A stretch of 64,000 nt of DNA, from NCBI GenBank assembly GCA_041689935.1, contig JBDNFI010000106.1:1-64000 (forward strand). Direction: 5' to 3'. The DNA comes from CAXBDP01 sp041689935 (GTDB lineage: Bacteria > Bacteroidota > Bacteroidia > Cytophagales > Cyclobacteriaceae). The notes beneath the pieces were generated by a model, which saw nothing but the letters and a program-made list of their open reading frames with translations, was not told where the DNA came from and made no database searches. Each line of letters starts with the position of its first letter. The first letter of the stretch is position 1. The translations under genes were made by a program, and so were the position numbers. Below are positions 17,439-25,727 of the stretch, one piece after another.

Positions 17439-18131
17439 TTGACTAAAAAACCGAAAATACATTTTAGTTGGAGTGGAGGCAAAGATTCAGCCTTTGCGCT
17501 TTGGAAGCTGGCAATGTCCGATCAGTGGGATATTGCCGGCCTCCACACCACTATTGATGCGTCTACGGGCAAATCTGGGCTGCACGAAATTCCCATTGAG
17601 CTATTGCAAAAGCAAACCGATGCTTTGCAATTGCCTTTGGATTTAATTCCACTGAGCAAGGATGAAAGCTACGAAGAATGTATGGTCAGCTATTATCGAA
17701 AATTAGCTGAAAAAGGAATTAGTCATATTGCCATGGGCGATATATTTCTTGGCGATTTGAGAGAATACAAAGAAGTGATTTTAGCTAAAGCTGGTTTGAA
17801 AAGTCTCTTTCCACTTTGGCAGCAAAATACAGCTCAGTTGGCGCGGGAGGTAATCAGTGCGCAGTTTCAATTGATCATTTGCAGCGCCGATTCCGATTTA
17901 CTTCCCAATGCTTTGGGTTCACTCTACGATCAAGCCTTTGTCGATGACTTGCCTTCATCAGTGAATCCCTGCGGTGAAAATGGCGAATTCCACAGCTTTT
18001 GCTTCGATGCACCCAATTTCCAAGCACCCATTCGCTATCAAAAAGGTAAAAAAGAAACAAGAAGTTTTGAGTTCTTTACGGATGACGGAAAGCAAATCAA
18101 CAGGAGCTTTAGCTTTTTGGAGCTTTATTGA
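17439..18131 (+). CDS. Dph6-like ATP pyrophosphatase of the B12 regulon
   Basis: A PP-loop ATPase: the N-terminus FSWSGGKDSAFALWKL carries the SGGKDS motif, and the rest follows the 'diphthamide synthase / adenosine nucleotide hydrolase' family, including HIAMGDIFLGDLREY and VNPCGENGEFHSFC. I choose the TTG at 17439-17441, which has AAGGAAAAG 9-10 nt upstream; an ATG-started frame at 17364 would overlap btuB by 62 nt and adds 25 residues foreign to the family. In Bacteroidota members of this family commonly sit in cobalamin-riboswitch operons, so a role in B12 salvage or modification is plausible, but no reaction is established. It lies 13 nt after btuB, presumably in the same transcript. Confidence 0.82.
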   Translation: MTKKPKIHFSWSGGKDSAFALWKLAMSDQWDIAGLHTTIDASTGKSGLHEIPIELLQKQTDALQLPLDLIPLSKDESYEECMVSYYRKLAEKGISHIAMGDIFLGDLREYKEVILAKAGLKSLFPLWQQNTAQLAREVISAQFQLIICSADSDLLPNALGSLYDQAFVDDLPSSVNPCGENGEFHSFCFDAPNFQAPIRYQKGKKETRSFEFFTDDGKQINRSFSFLELY

Positions 18132-18140
18132 GTTATACCG

Positions 18141-19265
18141 CTATTTTTGAAATAGACTTATGTACTCATCAAAAATATAAATTTTACTTCTTTGTCCGCC
18201 AGTTACTTCTTTCAATATACCAAGCTCTTCTAGCGATGCAATCAACTTATAGGCAGACACATTCGACTTTTCAATAATCTCTTTTACCTTGTTTGCATCC
18301 GTAACAGGATTAGAATATAGGCTAGAAATTACTTTTCGAGCATCATTTGCTTTACCTCCCAGACTTTTCAATCTATCGTCGATGGTGGTTTGCAATTGCA
18401 TAATGCCATCGAAGGTTTGAATGCCCTTTTTAGCTGTTTCAATAATCCCCACTAGGAAAAACTTAAACCACTGTGCCAGGTCATTGTGAGTTCGCACGCG
18501 CATTAAATTGTCGTAATAGTACGTTCTATTCCTTTCGAAATAATCCGACAGATACAAAATTGGCTTTTTCAAGATTCCGCTACTTACCAAGTATAAACTA
18601 ATTAAAAGACGGCCAGCTCTTCCATTACCATCTAAGAATGGGTGGATAGTCTCGAATTGATAATGAATCAAGGCAATCTTTAGTAGGTCTGGAATGCTGT
18701 TGCTCTCGTCATTGGCAAATTTTTCCAAATCACTCATTAGCTCAGCTATGGCGGCATGTGGAGGTGGTACAAATGTAGCATCATCAATACTTGCTCCGCC
18801 AATCCAATTTTGACTGCTTCGATATTCTCCTGGCATTTTACCCTCACCTCTTACACCTTGAAGTAAAATTTTATGCGCCTTTTTGATAAGCCTGCTCGAA
18901 AAAGGCAACTCGTCCAATTCTTTTACCGCCAAATTCATGGCCTCAATGTAATTCTGCACTTCCTCCCAATCATTCCTTTTCTCTTTTGACAAATCATCCT
19001 TCTCCATAAAAGCCTCTTCCATATTTGTTTGAGTGCCTTCTATTCTGGATGATTGGGTTGCCTCTTTGGCAATATGCATACTTACATACAAATCGATATT
19101 TACGTAATTTGAATACATATCCAACCTGCCCAATTGCCGATCGGCTTGGCTCAGAAGCTTGATCACTTCCATATTATCCAAGTTCCATTTTCTATTGATT
19201 TCACTTGGTATAAAAGCCTTGTAATAGCCTTGATTCACATATTTGCCAGATTGAAATGTATTCAT
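18141..19265 (-). CDS. fic: Fic/DOC family protein with winged-helix C-terminus
   Basis: A 374-residue Fic protein. The AMP-transferase motif HPFLDGNGRAGR is at residues 208-219 with every key residue intact. The inhibitory alpha-helix motif SSRIEGT is at 72-78 (Glu76), marking a class II, N-terminally self-inhibited Fic. An N-terminal Fic_N-like domain precedes it, and residues about 310-370 look like a winged helix (EIIEKSNVSAYKLIASLEELGIL, GGQRSKIYIFDEY), so DNA binding or autoregulation is possible. Such proteins AMPylate targets when inhibition is relieved. No separate antitoxin gene is adjacent. It converges on the B12 operon with 9 nt between stops and has an unusual repeat upstream (19360-19510). 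Confidence 0.92.
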   Translation of the reverse strand: MNTFQSGKYVNQGYYKAFIPSEINRKWNLDNMEVIKLLSQADRQLGRLDMYSNYVNIDLYVSMHIAKEATQSSRIEGTQTNMEEAFMEKDDLSKEKRNDWEEVQNYIEAMNLAVKELDELPFSSRLIKKAHKILLQGVRGEGKMPGEYRSSQNWIGGASIDDATFVPPPHAAIAELMSDLEKFANDESNSIPDLLKIALIHYQFETIHPFLDGNGRAGRLLISLYLVSSGILKKPILYLSDYFERNRTYYYDNLMRVRTHNDLAQWFKFFLVGIIETAKKGIQTFDGIMQLQTTIDDRLKSLGGKANDARKVISSLYSNPVTDANKVKEIIEKSNVSAYKLIASLEELGILKEVTGGQRSKIYIFDEYISLFQK

Positions 19266-19359
19266 TTGAAAATTGTCTTATCTGTCATGATAGATTGCAT
19301 GCTATTATAAAAGGCATAATCTACAGATTAAGCTTAAATAGACTTGCGCTTAATTAACA

Positions 19360-19510
19360 AATAACGTTAAAAACTTAAATAAGAGCAACTCTTATTTAAG
19401 TAAAATGGCAAAAAGCTTAATTAAGAACTATCAATATTTAAGAATAACGTCAAAAACTTAACTAATAGTAATCCTTATTTAAGTAAAATGGTAAAAAGCT
19501 TAATTAAGAA
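19360..19510. repeat. Two 68-bp direct repeats, 83-bp period
   Basis: Copy A is 19360-19427 and copy B 19443-19510; by eye 61 of 68 positions agree. Copy A contains a perfect 13-bp inverted repeat, arms 19373-19385 and 19389-19401, with a CAA loop. Copy B keeps a weaker form (CTTAA-TAA paired with TTA-TTAAG). Both copies end with the same start of a tiny reading frame, ATGG(C/T)AAAAAGCTTAATTAAG. The layout is leader hairpin plus short peptide ORF, in tandem, and recalls long-direct-repeat type I toxin loci. The function is inferred. Confidence 0.85.
19405..19461 (+). CDS. Putative 18-residue cationic micropeptide
   Basis: Starts at the ATG 4 nt after the perfect hairpin of repeat copy A and reads MAKSLIKNYQYLRITSKT. 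It shares its first seven codons (except Ala/Val at position 2) with the peptide of copy B and then diverges, ending in the leader of copy B. Net positive charge. It could equally be a truncated duplicate; no family is recognised. Confidence 0.3.
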   Translation: MAKSLIKNYQYLRITSKT

Positions 19511-19568
19511 GATTGTTATTAAAGGAATTGGATGGATCAAAAAGGATAAAAAGACAGCTCATTTATAA
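19488..19568 (+). CDS. Putative 26-residue cationic amphipathic peptide
   Basis: Starts at the ATG of repeat copy B and reads MVKSLIKKIVIKGIG followed by WIKKDKKTAHL. It has eight Lys, one Asp and a hydrophobic Ile/Val/Leu face, so it would form a positively charged amphipathic helix like leaderless bacteriocins, phenol-soluble modulins or type I toxins. No signal peptide. The stop falls inside the terminator hairpin at 19552-19580. Only the shared duplicated leader and start codon support coding; I infer a membrane-active peptide. Confidence 0.4.
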   Translation: MVKSLIKKIVIKGIGWIKKDKKTAHL

Positions 19569-19580
19569 AATGAGCTGTCT
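19546..19580 (-). terminator. Rho-independent terminator after ridA
   Basis: A 13-bp perfect stem (AGACAGCTCATTT at 19552-19564 and AAATGAGCTGTCT at 19568-19580) with a three-base loop; on the minus strand it is followed by TTTTT. It lies 13 nt after the ridA stop and ends the M61-ridA transcript. Confidence 0.85.
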
Positions 19581-19592
19581 GTATTGAGTTGA

Positions 19593-19967
19593 TTAAATGA
19601 TTGCTACACATTCTATTTCTACCAAAGCATCTACTGGCAGTCTGGAGACTTCCACGGTGCTTCTAGCGGGGCGATGATTTCCAAAAACAGTGGCATACAC
19701 AGTATTCATCTTTGGGAAGTCACGGAAATTTTTGAGGAATACCGTTGTTTTCACCACTTTATCTAGTCCGCTACCTGCTTGCTCCAAAACTACTCTTAAG
19801 TTCTCGAGAGCTTGCTTGGTTTGGGTTTCGATATCGTCGGCGACCAATTGCATGGTTTCGGGCACAAGCGGTGTTTGGCCGGAGCAATACACAAAGCCAT
19901 TCACAACAATTGCTTGCGCATAAGGGCCAATGGCTTCTGGCGCATTGGGAGTATGTATGGTTTTCAT
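19593..19967 (-). CDS. ridA: RidA family enamine/imine deaminase
   Basis: A 124-residue RidA (YjgF/YER057c/UK114) protein, which hydrolyses reactive 2-aminoacrylate and related enamines or imines made by PLP enzymes. Family features are the opening IHTPNAPEAIGPYAQAI, YCSGQTPL, and the active-site RPARSTVEV (Arg) with DALVEIECVAI at the end. The ATG at 19965-19967 gives the normal family length; an upstream ATG at 20027 would add 20 basic residues and overlap the peptidase gene. It follows the M61 peptidase gene by 56 nt. Confidence 0.93.
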   Translation of the reverse strand: MKTIHTPNAPEAIGPYAQAIVVNGFVYCSGQTPLVPETMQLVADDIETQTKQALENLRVVLEQAGSGLDKVVKTTVFLKNFRDFPKMNTVYATVFGNHRPARSTVEVSRLPVDALVEIECVAII

Positions 19968-20023
19968 TTGATTATCAATTTTGTTTTGGTGTATAATTAA
20001 AAATTCCTTCCACTTCTTCTTAA

Positions 20024-21829
20024 TCACCTCGCTTTACTCTTCATCCAGCCTTGAAGGAGCGCATTATTTTCATCCACAATCTGTAGAGACATCGAGGGAT
20101 CTTCCATCAGTGCAATGGTAGCCTTCTTTTCCATTCCCATTTGATTATAGACTATTTCTACGCGATCACCTGGCTTTTTATCTCCTAGGATATTTCCTAT
20201 GCTGCCATCATTTACTAGCATTACTCCATCTATCGAAATCAACTGATCGCCAAGCGAAATTTTCGCTTCGTACAATGGCGAACCCATAATCACATCGGAA
20301 GCAACGGTCGCTTTTCCATTTTGGAAGCGAACGAAGGTAGGCCCCAGAATCGCTCGACCTGGATTGGCTTTTTTCATTTCAATACCCGCTCCTTTTAGTA
20401 ATCCAACAAAGTCAGGAAGGTTCTTTCCATGGATATATTGATCGTAGAAATTATCTGCAAATGGGCGATCTCCAGTATAATCGGCCAATACATCGCGCAA
20501 TCCTTGCAACGTGTAAGGAAGCTCAGGCCTACCAAATCGCTGCCATACGGCTGTCATATAGCCATCGAGATCTTTGCCACTAAATTTTTGACGGATAGAT
20601 AAGTCCAAAGCCAGACCTAGCACGCTGCCATAAGTGTAGTAGGAAACAAATGTATTGGCTCTATTCACAGGGTCGATACTTGTTGCGGCATCTACAAACG
20701 GGGCCTGATAGCTCATTTCCACAACTGAGTGAATTTTAGGGCCAGGTGAATTAATTACGGCATTGATTCCGCCTACTAATCCGTTTACGTATTGAGTGGG
20801 GTTGATAAGTCCGGCCCTTACCATCGCTAGCGGTGTATAGTAACTTGTGAATCCTTCGGCAAACCATAGCTCACCACTCATATTTGCTTCCTCAAAGTTG
20901 AAAGGCTCCAAGGACTTTGGACGAATCCGCTCTACATTCCAAGCATGAAAAAACTCATGACTTACCGTGCCGATATTTCCACCATTTGCCAATGAGCGAC
21001 CTCCTGTTAATACTGTTGAGTTTCTATGCTCCATACCATCGCCCGACACCCAAGGGTTATAAGAAGCCAAGAACGTATAGGTACCAAAATCAAATTTAGG
21101 CAGCTCTCCAAAAATAGCTTCTTGCTCCAAAACAATTGCTTTCACTTGCTCCGCATACGCATCTACCTCCGCCTCGGTTCCTACATGCAGCAGCACAAAG
21201 CGAATGGTTTGCCCACTTACTTGCCATTCGCGGATCGTCCAATTGCTGACCATGGTAGGTGAGTCGAGGAAGTATTGCATATTGGGCGCGGCGAAATTAT
21301 TGCCGCCTAAGGGCTGCAGTTGAGTAGCAACTTTCCATTGCAAATCCTCTCGCACATCAAAATTGATTTCGATCGGGCGGTACTCCAACCCACGAGCAAA
21401 CATAAAGGTAGCCGGCATATTCAAATGCGCTTGGCGTGCATCAATGCCGCTGTAGGTACCGTCTGCTCTATTTGCAAACAGGGTGTATTTTACTTTTACC
21501 GTGCCATTATGGCCAGCCACATCCCATTGGTAGGGATTGGGTCTGTACACTTCCAATGGATTCCCATTTTCGTCCGTCGCTTCGAAATTGTACACATTCT
21601 TGGCAAATTCATGAATGGCGTATCTGCCAGGCGAACTTCTGGGCATCCGTACTTCCAGTACTTTTTCGGGCACTTGAGTAAACGTAATTTCAATTTCAGC
21701 TTCGTGCAATTCGGCATTTTCGAAAGATATATTGTAGTGAATAGTTTGGGCACTCAGGCCCATGCTGAAAATCAATATTAGTATAATGCTGAAAATCAGA
21801 GGTTGAAAAATTTTTACTTTGCTTTGCAT
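20024..21829 (-). CDS. M61 family metallopeptidase with PDZ domain
   Basis: A 601-residue secreted or periplasmic glycyl-aminopeptidase-like enzyme. The signal peptide ends MGLSAQ. The zinc site is HEFFHAWN (His291, Glu292, His295) with the third ligand in ELWFAEGFTSYY (Glu325). An N-terminal M61 beta domain precedes it, and residues about 480-575 are a PDZ domain (ISLGDQLISIDGVML). M61 enzymes remove N-terminal Gly/Ala from peptides; the target here is unknown. Co-transcribed with ridA by spacing. Confidence 0.92.
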   Translation of the reverse strand: MQSKVKIFQPLIFSIILILIFSMGLSAQTIHYNISFENAELHEAEIEITFTQVPEKVLEVRMPRSSPGRYAIHEFAKNVYNFEATDENGNPLEVYRPNPYQWDVAGHNGTVKVKYTLFANRADGTYSGIDARQAHLNMPATFMFARGLEYRPIEINFDVREDLQWKVATQLQPLGGNNFAAPNMQYFLDSPTMVSNWTIREWQVSGQTIRFVLLHVGTEAEVDAYAEQVKAIVLEQEAIFGELPKFDFGTYTFLASYNPWVSGDGMEHRNSTVLTGGRSLANGGNIGTVSHEFFHAWNVERIRPKSLEPFNFEEANMSGELWFAEGFTSYYTPLAMVRAGLINPTQYVNGLVGGINAVINSPGPKIHSVVEMSYQAPFVDAATSIDPVNRANTFVSYYTYGSVLGLALDLSIRQKFSGKDLDGYMTAVWQRFGRPELPYTLQGLRDVLADYTGDRPFADNFYDQYIHGKNLPDFVGLLKGAGIEMKKANPGRAILGPTFVRFQNGKATVASDVIMGSPLYEAKISLGDQLISIDGVMLVNDGSIGNILGDKKPGDRVEIVYNQMGMEKKATIALMEDPSMSLQIVDENNALLQGWMKSKAR

Positions 21830-21925
21830 GGTCTATATTTATTCTTTGCGGTTCAATTTATCACAGGCTTTGCCGAAATCAAAAAATACGGATTAACTAT
21901 TATTTCTAATCTGAGTTTATAAAGT

Positions 21926-22510
21926 ATGAGTTTTATTGACAATTTAATGAAAACGCTTTTCCCGCAAAAAGGAAAAGTCAATGAAGTGCTTGTCCATGAG
22001 GTCATAAAGCGTTCGGATCAAGAAAAAGCTGATTTTGAAAAATGGAAAGCGGGAGGTGAAGGAATGCAATGGCTGGAAAACTTTTCTCGTGCCTACAATT
22101 TCACCAAGTTGGATATTCAAAGTGAGTGGGATATTCTGGTTCATCAATCTCCCTATTCCAACGGCTTTGCATTGGATTTCCAAACTGATTTTACAAAAGC
22201 CCATTTCCAGCATTTTTTTGATTTACTCAAAGAAAGAGTGCTTTTGCTTGATTATCGTCCATCCGGATCTGATAGGCGGATAATCCAAAAGGAGAATTAT
22301 ATAGAAACCAGGGAGATGCACTACCTAAAGCCACATCCTGGTCAGAGCACCGAAAAGGCCAATCAACGATACGGCAATATTATGATTGAGCATGTCACTT
22401 TCAACGAAAAGCCTCAATACATTAAACTGATGGCTAATATTTACCAAGATAGACTATTTACGGAAGCTAAAAATTTCGATGATTTTGTAAGAGCCTTGCT
22501 TGATAAGTAA
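21926..22510 (+). CDS. Hypothetical cytoplasmic protein
   Basis: A 194-residue protein without signal peptide or membrane segment. It reads as a compact alpha/beta protein with many charged residues (EVIKRSDQEKADFEKWKAG, REMHYLKPHP). No motif is recognised. Start ATG at 21926 is the first in frame. Codon use and the GCGGGAGG octamer inside it (22049) match the core genes around, so it looks native. Confidence 0.7.
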   Translation: MSFIDNLMKTLFPQKGKVNEVLVHEVIKRSDQEKADFEKWKAGGEGMQWLENFSRAYNFTKLDIQSEWDILVHQSPYSNGFALDFQTDFTKAHFQHFFDLLKERVLLLDYRPSGSDRRIIQKENYIETREMHYLKPHPGQSTEKANQRYGNIMIEHVTFNEKPQYIKLMANIYQDRLFTEAKNFDDFVRALLDK

Positions 22511-22622
22511 ACAGATAACTAGGGGATACGCTGATAGATTTTTCTCACTGATTTAGAAAAATACGCTTCACGAGATAATTCACTAATTAAAAACCTATCT
22601 TTGATAATTAGTAATTTTTACC

Positions 22623-23195
22623 ATGATGCGCACAGCTTTTCTTTTGCTATTTTCCCTAATTATTGGATGCAATTCTCAAAAAGAAAATCAATTTCAACAA
22701 TGGGAAGAACTTGACTTTCTAGTGGATGAGAATTATTTGGCTCCAGCTCTATTAGATTCCAGCCTTGGGATTAGTTTTAGGCCGATCAAAGGATTTAGTA
22801 AAATCAATACCCCAATTAGTTCGCTAGAAGCATCGGAAGCCGATTTTGTGGAAATCCATCACATCTTCAAAGACGACAGCACGCAGAGCATCATGTCAGT
22901 AGCAAGCATAGCCAATATGCCCGATTCCTTAATATATGGGTTGCTCCAAAACCCAGAGGAATATTTCAATCAAGACGGGATTTATGATCAAGCTATTGCC
23001 ACTAGCTTTTCGTACGACAATTTTAAAGTGATACAACTCCTCCTTAGCAACAATGCAGTAGTTAATTTCAAACTCTTCTATGTAGAAGGTGGACGCGAAA
23101 AATTTCAATTAGACTACATTTTTCAAAGGCAGGAATATTTAGATTTTCCAAAAGCCTTAGAATCATCTATAGGAAGTACTAAACCAATTTTATAA
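22623..23195 (+). CDS. Putative lipoprotein
   Basis: A 190-residue protein with a lipoprotein signal (MMRTAFLLLFSLIIGC, lipobox Cys16). The mature part has no recognised domain. An exact Bacteroidota -7 element TATCTTTG lies at 22596-22603, 20 nt before the ATG, though no good TTG is at -33. It is followed after 17 nt by the Bor-like lipoprotein gene, likely in one transcript ending at the terminator at 23534. Confidence 0.72.
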   Translation: MMRTAFLLLFSLIIGCNSQKENQFQQWEELDFLVDENYLAPALLDSSLGISFRPIKGFSKINTPISSLEASEADFVEIHHIFKDDSTQSIMSVASIANMPDSLIYGLLQNPEEYFNQDGIYDQAIATSFSYDNFKVIQLLLSNNAVVNFKLFYVEGGREKFQLDYIFQRQEYLDFPKALESSIGSTKPIL

Positions 23196-23212
23196 ACTCA
23201 AACAACAAAACA

Positions 23213-23506
23213 ATGAAAAAGAAAGCTTCTTTATTATTTGCAGGAATTCTGATTGCTGCATCTTTGTCGTCATGCATGTCGCTAACCCATACAGTTGGAA
23301 GCGGAGGACTTGGCGAAGCTGAAACGAAAAGACAATGGTATGTACTTTGGGGACTTGTGCCTTTGAACGACGTAGATAGCAAAGAAATGGCTGCCGGAGC
23401 ACAAAACTACACGGTAAAAAGTTCAATCACTCCATTGGATTTTATCATCAATATTTTCACTGGTATAATTACAGTTTATTCACAAACTGTGGAAGTAAAA
23501 AAATAA
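23213..23506 (+). CDS. Bor-like lipoprotein
   Basis: A 97-residue lipoprotein (signal MKKKASLLFAGILIAASLSSC). The mature segment GGLGEAETKRQWYVLWGLVPLND and SSITPLDFIINIFTGIITVYSQTVEV resemble the small Bor/DUF-type lipoproteins common in Bacteroidota, related to phage lambda Bor. Function unknown; Bor confers serum resistance in E. coli, which need not apply. Followed by a clear terminator. Confidence 0.7.
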   Translation: MKKKASLLFAGILIAASLSSCMSLTHTVGSGGLGEAETKRQWYVLWGLVPLNDVDSKEMAAGAQNYTVKSSITPLDFIINIFTGIITVYSQTVEVKK

Positions 23507-23531
23507 TACGCCCATCATACAATTTGATAGA

Positions 23532-23560
23532 TAAGCCTGGTGAACAGCCAGGCTTTTAAA
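23532..23560 (+). terminator. Rho-independent terminator after the Bor-like gene
   Basis: AAGCCTGG (23533-23540) and CCAGGCTT (23548-23555) form an 8-bp stem with a 7-nt loop, followed by TTTAAATTT. It covers the GTG at 23540 that could be taken as the start of the next gene, and so argues for the later ATG. Confidence 0.75.
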
Positions 23561-23572
23561 TTTCTCCGATAC

Positions 23573-24142
23573 ATGTATCTTTTTGATTTGCGATCCTCCA
23601 TAAGTTTATACACCCCAATAAACGATCAAGAGACAGCCTATAAAACAGCAATGTTGAACCTACTTTCAGAAGGTAAAATCGCCTTTGAAAGAAGACGGAC
23701 GGCAGGGCATTTTACGGCATCGGCTTGGATACTCGATCCCTCAAATGCACGTGTATTGCTGGTGCTTCACAGCAAAATCGGCAAATGGCTACAGCCTGGT
23801 GGGCATGCAGATGGCAATCAGAACTTGCTAGAAGTAGCCAAAAAAGAACTCACAGAAGAAACGGGCATCACATCAGCGGAGCTACTAAAAACAAGCATTT
23901 TTGATTTGGATATCCACAGCATACCCGCACACGAAGGAATCCCTGAGCATTTGCATTATGATCTGCGATTTATATTTCGTGGCAATAGCCAGGCGGCTAT
24001 TCAAATAAACCATGAATCGAAGGATTTCAAATGGCTGCCATTGGAGGACATATCCAAACTGGTGAACAATGATACTTCGATATGCCGGATGGTGGAGAAA
24101 TCCAAGCAGTTACTTAAAAAACCTCCCGCCTTTTCCAATTGA
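23573..24142 (+). CDS. NUDIX hydrolase
   Basis: A 189-residue NUDIX protein, which cleaves nucleoside diphosphates linked to another moiety. The Nudix box begins near residue 76 (GHADGNQNLLEV then KKELTEETGI). It is a variant: the first Glu of the consensus is Gln and the Arg is Lys, but the metal-binding Glu residues of KELTEE are kept. I take the ATG at 23573 (MYLFDLRSS) because the earlier in-frame GTG lies inside the preceding terminator hairpin. Substrate unknown. Confidence 0.85.
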   Translation: MYLFDLRSSISLYTPINDQETAYKTAMLNLLSEGKIAFERRRTAGHFTASAWILDPSNARVLLVLHSKIGKWLQPGGHADGNQNLLEVAKKELTEETGITSAELLKTSIFDLDIHSIPAHEGIPEHLHYDLRFIFRGNSQAAIQINHESKDFKWLPLEDISKLVNNDTSICRMVEKSKQLLKKPPAFSN

Positions 24143-24190
24143 AATTGAGCTTTTGACTTTATTTCCATAAAATCATCCTAAATTGTGTAC

Positions 24191-25267
24191 ATGCATGCAA
24201 GTACCTTTATTATCTATGGAGCCTACGGTTTCACTGGTCAATTAGTGGCTGAATTGGCCGTTTCCAAAGGTCTCCAACCCATACTGGCCGGGAGAGACGA
24301 AGCCAAAACCAAAGCTCTCGCCGAAAAGCTGAATTTACCTTGGGAAGCATTTTCCCTCGACGATAGCAATACCTTAAATCGCCTGCTAAAGAGTGCGGAT
24401 GTGCTGCTCAATTGCGCTGGTCCATATTCTGCCACCGCCAAGCCAGCGATGATCGGTTGCCTCAAAAACAATTGCCATTACATAGATATTACTGGCGAAA
24501 TGGAGGTTTTTGAGTATGCAGCTAGCTTGAATGCCGCTGCGCAAGAAGCAGGTATTGTCATTATTCCTGGCTGCGGATTCGATGTAGTGCCTACCGATTG
24601 CCTAGCCACCTTCTTGCACGCACACATGCCCGATGCTACTCATTTGGAATTGGCCTTCAAAGGCGCTGGAAGCTTGAGTCGTGGCACGGCGCTCACAGTA
24701 GTAGAAAATATACACAAAGGAGGCATGATTCGGGAAAATGGCGAGCTGAAAGCCGTGCCAACCGCCTGGAAAACTCGCAAGATTGACTATGGTAAAGGTC
24801 CTCGAATATCCATGAGCATTCCTTGGGGCGATGTATCTACGGCCTATTATAGCACGGGCATTCCCAATATTATTGTTTATACAGGCGTGGCTCCAAAGGC
24901 CATCCGTTTTGCAAAATTGAGTAGATACATTACAGGTATATTAAAATCGAATTGGGTGCAAAAAAAGCTACAGGAATATGTGAGAAAAAATATAAAAGGC
25001 CCAACCGAGGAGCTCAGAGAAAAAACCCAAAGCTTTGTGTGGGGCGAGGTAAGAAATGCGGGAGGAAAAATACTTCATGCATCTCTCACCACTCCAGAAG
25101 CGTATAAACTCACGGCAATCACGGCATTAATGGCTACCGAAAAAGTGCTCAAAAATGCACCGGAAGCGGGCTTCAAAACACCTTCATTAGCTTTTGGGCC
25201 TGATTTTATTTTAGAAGTGGAAGGCGTATCTCGCCATCTTCACAAAGAATTAATAGAGAATGAGTAA
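24191..25267 (+). CDS. Saccharopine dehydrogenase-like NAD(P)-binding oxidoreductase
   Basis: A protein of about 358 residues with an N-terminal Rossmann fold (IIYGAYGFTGQLVAELA, the GxxGxxG motif) of the saccharopine dehydrogenase / trans-acting enoyl reductase family. ADVLLNCAGPYSATAKPAM and HYIDITGEMEVFE are family blocks. These enzymes reduce enoyl or keto intermediates, or act in lysine metabolism; the substrate is not clear. The start is ATG 24191 or the GTG six bases before. It overlaps the thioesterase gene by 8 nt, suggesting a joint lipid role. Confidence 0.82.
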   Translation: MHASTFIIYGAYGFTGQLVAELAVSKGLQPILAGRDEAKTKALAEKLNLPWEAFSLDDSNTLNRLLKSADVLLNCAGPYSATAKPAMIGCLKNNCHYIDITGEMEVFEYAASLNAAAQEAGIVIIPGCGFDVVPTDCLATFLHAHMPDATHLELAFKGAGSLSRGTALTVVENIHKGGMIRENGELKAVPTAWKTRKIDYGKGPRISMSIPWGDVSTAYYSTGIPNIIVYTGVAPKAIRFAKLSRYITGILKSNWVQKKLQEYVRKNIKGPTEELREKTQSFVWGEVRNAGGKILHASLTTPEAYKLTAITALMATEKVLKNAPEAGFKTPSLAFGPDFILEVEGVSRHLHKELIENE

Positions 25268-25694
25268 AACAGCCAATCCAAGAGATTTAGGTTACGAATA
25301 TTACGCGCCCATCCAAGTACGGATGGCGGATATAGACGGACAAGCACATGTAAATAATGGTACCTATTATCAATACCTAGAGCATGCTCGAGCCACTTTT
25401 CTTTACGACATGACAGGTTGGGATTTCTTCAAAGAATTTATCGTGATTGTCAATAGCAATATCGATTACCTAGCGCCAATATTGATTGTGGATAAACCGC
25501 AGGTTTGGGTGAAATGCACCAAAATAGGTAATTCGAGTTTTCACTTGGCCTACCTTATCACTGGGCCTGAAAATGGAGATGATACCCTTCTATATGCAAA
25601 GGCAACTTCCATTCAAGTGTCGATAGAACAAAAAACGGGAAAGCCTAAGGCCATTCCCGATCTGTACCGCAGCAAATTACTGGAGGTAGATTAG
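25260..25694 (+). CDS. Acyl-CoA thioesterase (4HBT hotdog fold)
   Basis: A 144-residue hotdog protein of the 4-hydroxybenzoyl-CoA thioesterase / FadM type. The active-site segment is RMADIDGQAHVNNGTYYQYL followed by EHAR, with the catalytic Asp in MADIDGQ. It hydrolyses acyl-CoA or acyl-ACP thioesters. Its ATG lies within the end of the preceding oxidoreductase gene (8-nt overlap), so translation is coupled. Confidence 0.88.
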   Translation: MSKTANPRDLGYEYYAPIQVRMADIDGQAHVNNGTYYQYLEHARATFLYDMTGWDFFKEFIVIVNSNIDYLAPILIVDKPQVWVKCTKIGNSSFHLAYLITGPENGDDTLLYAKATSIQVSIEQKTGKPKAIPDLYRSKLLEVD

Positions 25695-25727
25695 AATAAA
25701 GTTTCCGCTAAAAATTAGCTCATAAAA

